Positions 62,104 to 64,000 of a stretch of DNA of 64,000 nt are shown piece by piece. The position numbers and the translations under genes are program-made. Origin of the DNA: Oikopleura dioica (taxonomy: Eukaryota; Chordata; Appendicularia; Copelata; Oikopleuridae); assembly GCA_907165135.1 (NCBI GenBank), contig OU015569.1:10292501-10356500 (forward strand), given 5' to 3'. A model generated the notes under the pieces. The model was not told where the DNA came from, searched no databases, and was given only the letters and a program-made list of their open reading frames with translations. The first letter of the stretch is position 1, and each line of letters starts with the position of its first letter.

Positions 62104-63691
62104 TTATTCTTGAGATTGGCGTTCTGGAATTTTATACCAATCGTAGGCCAAGGCATCTTCCGCTGTGATCCGTGTCTCTACATCCGCGTCCATCAACGCC
62201 CTAAATGATGAGTAAAATCAGATGCTGGAAGCAGGTTTGTATTTACAGGGTTAGGGCCTTGAGATCGGGATGAGAACAAAAAGGCTCTCTGTCAGGAATA
62301 AGGTTCTTCATGTCTCGCTGTCTTGCAAGCATCACGTCTTTTGAAAGGGTTGAGGGAAAAGGTCTTCTCATGGTGACTATGATGAAAAGCACAAGCCCCA
62401 AGCTCCAGCAGTCTGCGATAAAGGGCTGGTAAGGCGTCTCGCTGATAAGTTCTGGAGCCATGTAGGAACGAGTCCCGCAATAATTCTCGGAGAGAGTATC
62501 ACGGTCAGCTCGTCTGGCGAATCCAAAGTCGGTCAGCACGGCTTTCAGGGGCTTTTTCTTTATAAAAAATATATTTTCAGCCTCAGATTGAAATTCATTA
62601 TGAAAATCTACTAGTTTCGAGGCCTAAGATTCTAGAACACCTTGCTCTCTAGAATCTAGAATCATTACGTTACCTCTTCGTTGAGTCGCAGAAGAATGTT
62701 GCTCAACTTGATGTCTGGGGTCGGCAACTTGCCACGAAATGTCGTGGCAAGACAAGGCAAGGCAAGTTACTTGCCATGGCAAGTTGATGGCAAGACAAGT
62801 AACTTGCCATGGCAAGTTGTAGAAATGGCTAGTTCTGGCAAGAAAATTTCAAGTAGTTTGCTAGTTTCTAACACAAGCGGAGATTCAGATCTTGTCCGAT
62901 GGGTCTTTGAGTAGTTCTTAAACCTCTGACCGACTGTCTTGTTGTTCATTCTCTGTGAAAACGACTTGATTTTCGTGAAAAAATGATTTTTGAGCATAAA
63001 CTCTACGGAAAAAACCAAGGAAAATGGACCTAGACATGTACTTGCCATCAACTTGCCAGGAGACTTCCTTTGGCAAGACAAGGCAAGGCAAGTACTTGCC
63101 TTGCCAAACTTGCCATTTACCTTGCCATTGGCAAGTTGGCAAGTGGCAAGTTGCCGACCCCAGCTTGATGTCTCGGTGAGCAATACCATTTTTATGGAGA
63201 TAAACGACTCCCTCCGTGATATGTCGGAACATTTTTTTGCACATACTTGGTCGAAGCCGTCCATGGTCTGCGAGATAGGTTGAAAAGTCCTCCTCGTAAA
63301 GTTCTAACAAATTGTCTCGTATTTTTAACATGTCAACCGTTTGTCAATGTACCTGTAACGATGAAAATGGTGTCGTTAGGCTCATAATATCCGGAAAAAA
63401 GTGAAAATGTCAGGTTTTTATGCCAAACAGTTTCGGCGACCTCAAGTTCGCGGAAGAGTTGGCGCTCTCCCTGGCCTCCTTGGAAGTCTAAAAACAAAAT
63501 AGACAGACTTCAGAATAACGCGACTTACCGATAAGTTTGATGGCCACGGGTTTAGTTTGTCCCTCGTCGCCGACTTTCATGACACCTCTGGAGACGGAGC
63601 CATAGCCGCCTCTCCTAATGAAGACGTCCATTTTCACCCCAGCTCGTTCAAGAAATTCAGCAATATCCTTGGGGGCGTTGTTTTCCGACAT
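62104..63691 (-). CDS. TSSK-like serine/threonine kinase, interrupted by a transposon
   Basis: Exons are 63529-63691, 63353-63487, 62674-63303 (with the element), 62247-62551 and 62104-62200. With the 449-bp element and one target copy removed, exon 3 is 173 nt, all phases close, and the protein is 290 residues, the size of testis-specific kinases. Motifs: RRGGYGSVSRG (glycine loop), VAIKLI, HRDIKLSN catalytic loop, LTDFGFARR, CGTRSYMAPEL, then DCWSLGLVLF and MRRPFP, much like TSSK (LTDFGFA, CGSTAYAAPE). Unspliced, the element changes frame after HRDIKL and stops. The gene is therefore either inactive in this allele or the element is spliced out. TSSKs act in sperm formation. Confidence 0.85.
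62707..63171. mobile_element. hAT-like MITE inserted in the kinase catalytic-loop exon
   Basis: The element is 62715-63163 (449 bp). Its ends are perfect 21-bp inverted repeats starting CTGGGGTCGGCAACTTGCCA. CTTGATGT (minus strand ACATCAAG, coding for the I-K of HRDIK) flanks both sides at 62707-62714 and 63164-63171, an 8-bp target duplication. The interior is dominated by palindromic CTTGCC/GGCAAG words. An 8-bp duplication and a GGGGTCGGCAA end are hAT features. It has no transposase. On the coding strand the removable segment would be CT...AG or AC...AG. Confidence 0.92.
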
Positions 63692-63892
63692 TTCTGGCTT
63701 TTATCTGACTGCAGAAAGCTGAGTTGCGAACTTCCCGGAAGAATAAGCCAATCAAAGACCGTCTTAATAACAATAACAAATGAAGTCCTTTTAATTCGAA
63801 CAAATTAATCAGACATTGTAAGTGAAGCCAAAATAAGAAGAAATAATCATTGAAGCTTAATTTAAGTACAGAAAACGGTCAAATTACAGTCA
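63692..63892. other. Short gap upstream of the kinase gene
   Basis: Two hundred bases separate this kinase start from the stop of the next minus-strand gene. No feature was seen. The distance is compatible with either an operon or a short promoter. Confidence 0.35.
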
Positions 63893-64000
63893 AACGGTGT
63901 CGTAGTCGTCGATGGAATCGTCGAAAGCGTCAGAAAGCTCCGAGCTGGATGTGTCGTAGTCGATTTCGGCGGTGAAGTTTTGCGAGAGAACAAGCAAATC
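63893..64000 (-). CDS. 3' end of an unidentified gene (partial at window edge)
   Basis: On the minus strand the frame from the window edge reads DLLVLSQNFTAEIDYD then an acidic Ser/Asp-rich tail (SSSELSDAFDDSIDDYDTV) and a TGA at 63893. The sequence looks coding, with an acidic C-terminus, but 35 residues are too few to identify the protein. Confidence 0.5.

Noticed and set aside
62715-63163. Element in the kinase exon as an assembly chimera
   Set aside because: An exact 8-bp duplication and perfect inverted ends are the hallmark of transposition and unlikely from misassembly, although an allele-specific insertion remains possible.

Overview
This is eukaryotic nuclear DNA, almost certainly from a larvacean tunicate of the Oikopleura dioica type. 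Four things point there. Chordate gene families (GH47 mannosidase, CSTF3, exportin-5, dystroglycan-like, novel PKC) are packed with introns that are often only 45-115 bp. Several of their introns can only be spliced with GA-AG or GC-AG borders. Neighbouring same-strand genes are separated by tens of bases with an AG acceptor just before the downstream ATG, as expected for trans-spliced operons. Small DNA transposons with intact target-site duplications lie between and inside genes. I had no database; gene names come from recognising conserved blocks, and exon models come from reading frames and splice phases, most of which close exactly.

Layout. 1-6.7 kb: mostly non-coding, with a divergent two-exon homeobox gene (3018-3672, +) and a complete non-autonomous hAT-like element (3811-4939). 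6.75-17.2 kb (-): mitochondrial ribosomal protein L10 followed 53 bases later by a 13-exon class I alpha-1,2-mannosidase. Three mannosidase introns begin GAAAGG, and its 3-kb last intron carries a fold-back element. 17.7-25.3 kb (-): an ankyrin-repeat membrane protein, SEC61 beta and CSTF3; the last two look like an operon. 25.7-28.4 kb: a 161-bp MITE, a small protein with a PP1-docking-like motif and decayed copies of its repeat, an unrecognised single-exon gene, and a possible membrane-protein exon. 28.4-32.2 kb: a heparan sulfate 3-O-sulfotransferase-like gene (-) head to head with an eight-exon cytochrome P450 (+). 32.9-36 kb (-): a dystroglycan-like receptor. 36.3-40.6 kb (-): a probable short secreted peptide resembling a Gla-protein propeptide, with a 350-bp MITE in its 4-kb intron. 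43.3-44 kb: an ARF-like GTPase gene with a frameshift at its catalytic Gln. 44.4-51.1 kb (-): a likely ATXN10-MRPL18-XPO5 operon. 52.5-58.1 kb (-): a novel-type (epsilon/eta) protein kinase C, starting in a 7-nt coding exon, with three palindromic elements in its introns. 61-61.4 kb: an H2B variant with a GA-AG intron. 62.1-63.7 kb (-): a TSSK-like kinase whose catalytic-loop exon is split by a 449-bp hAT-like element. 63.9-64 kb: the 3' end of another minus-strand gene.

The most striking observation is the kinase. Removing the transposon plus one 8-bp target duplication restores the frame and the HRD-loop exactly. It is therefore either a fresh disruptive insertion or a transposon being spliced as a non-canonical intron, in a genome that already uses non-canonical introns freely. 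Other points worth following are a homeodomain with Lys in place of invariant Asn51, the Gla-like propeptide without Gla residues, the recurrent GAAAGG donors, and at least seven distinct small DNA-element insertions in 64 kb.
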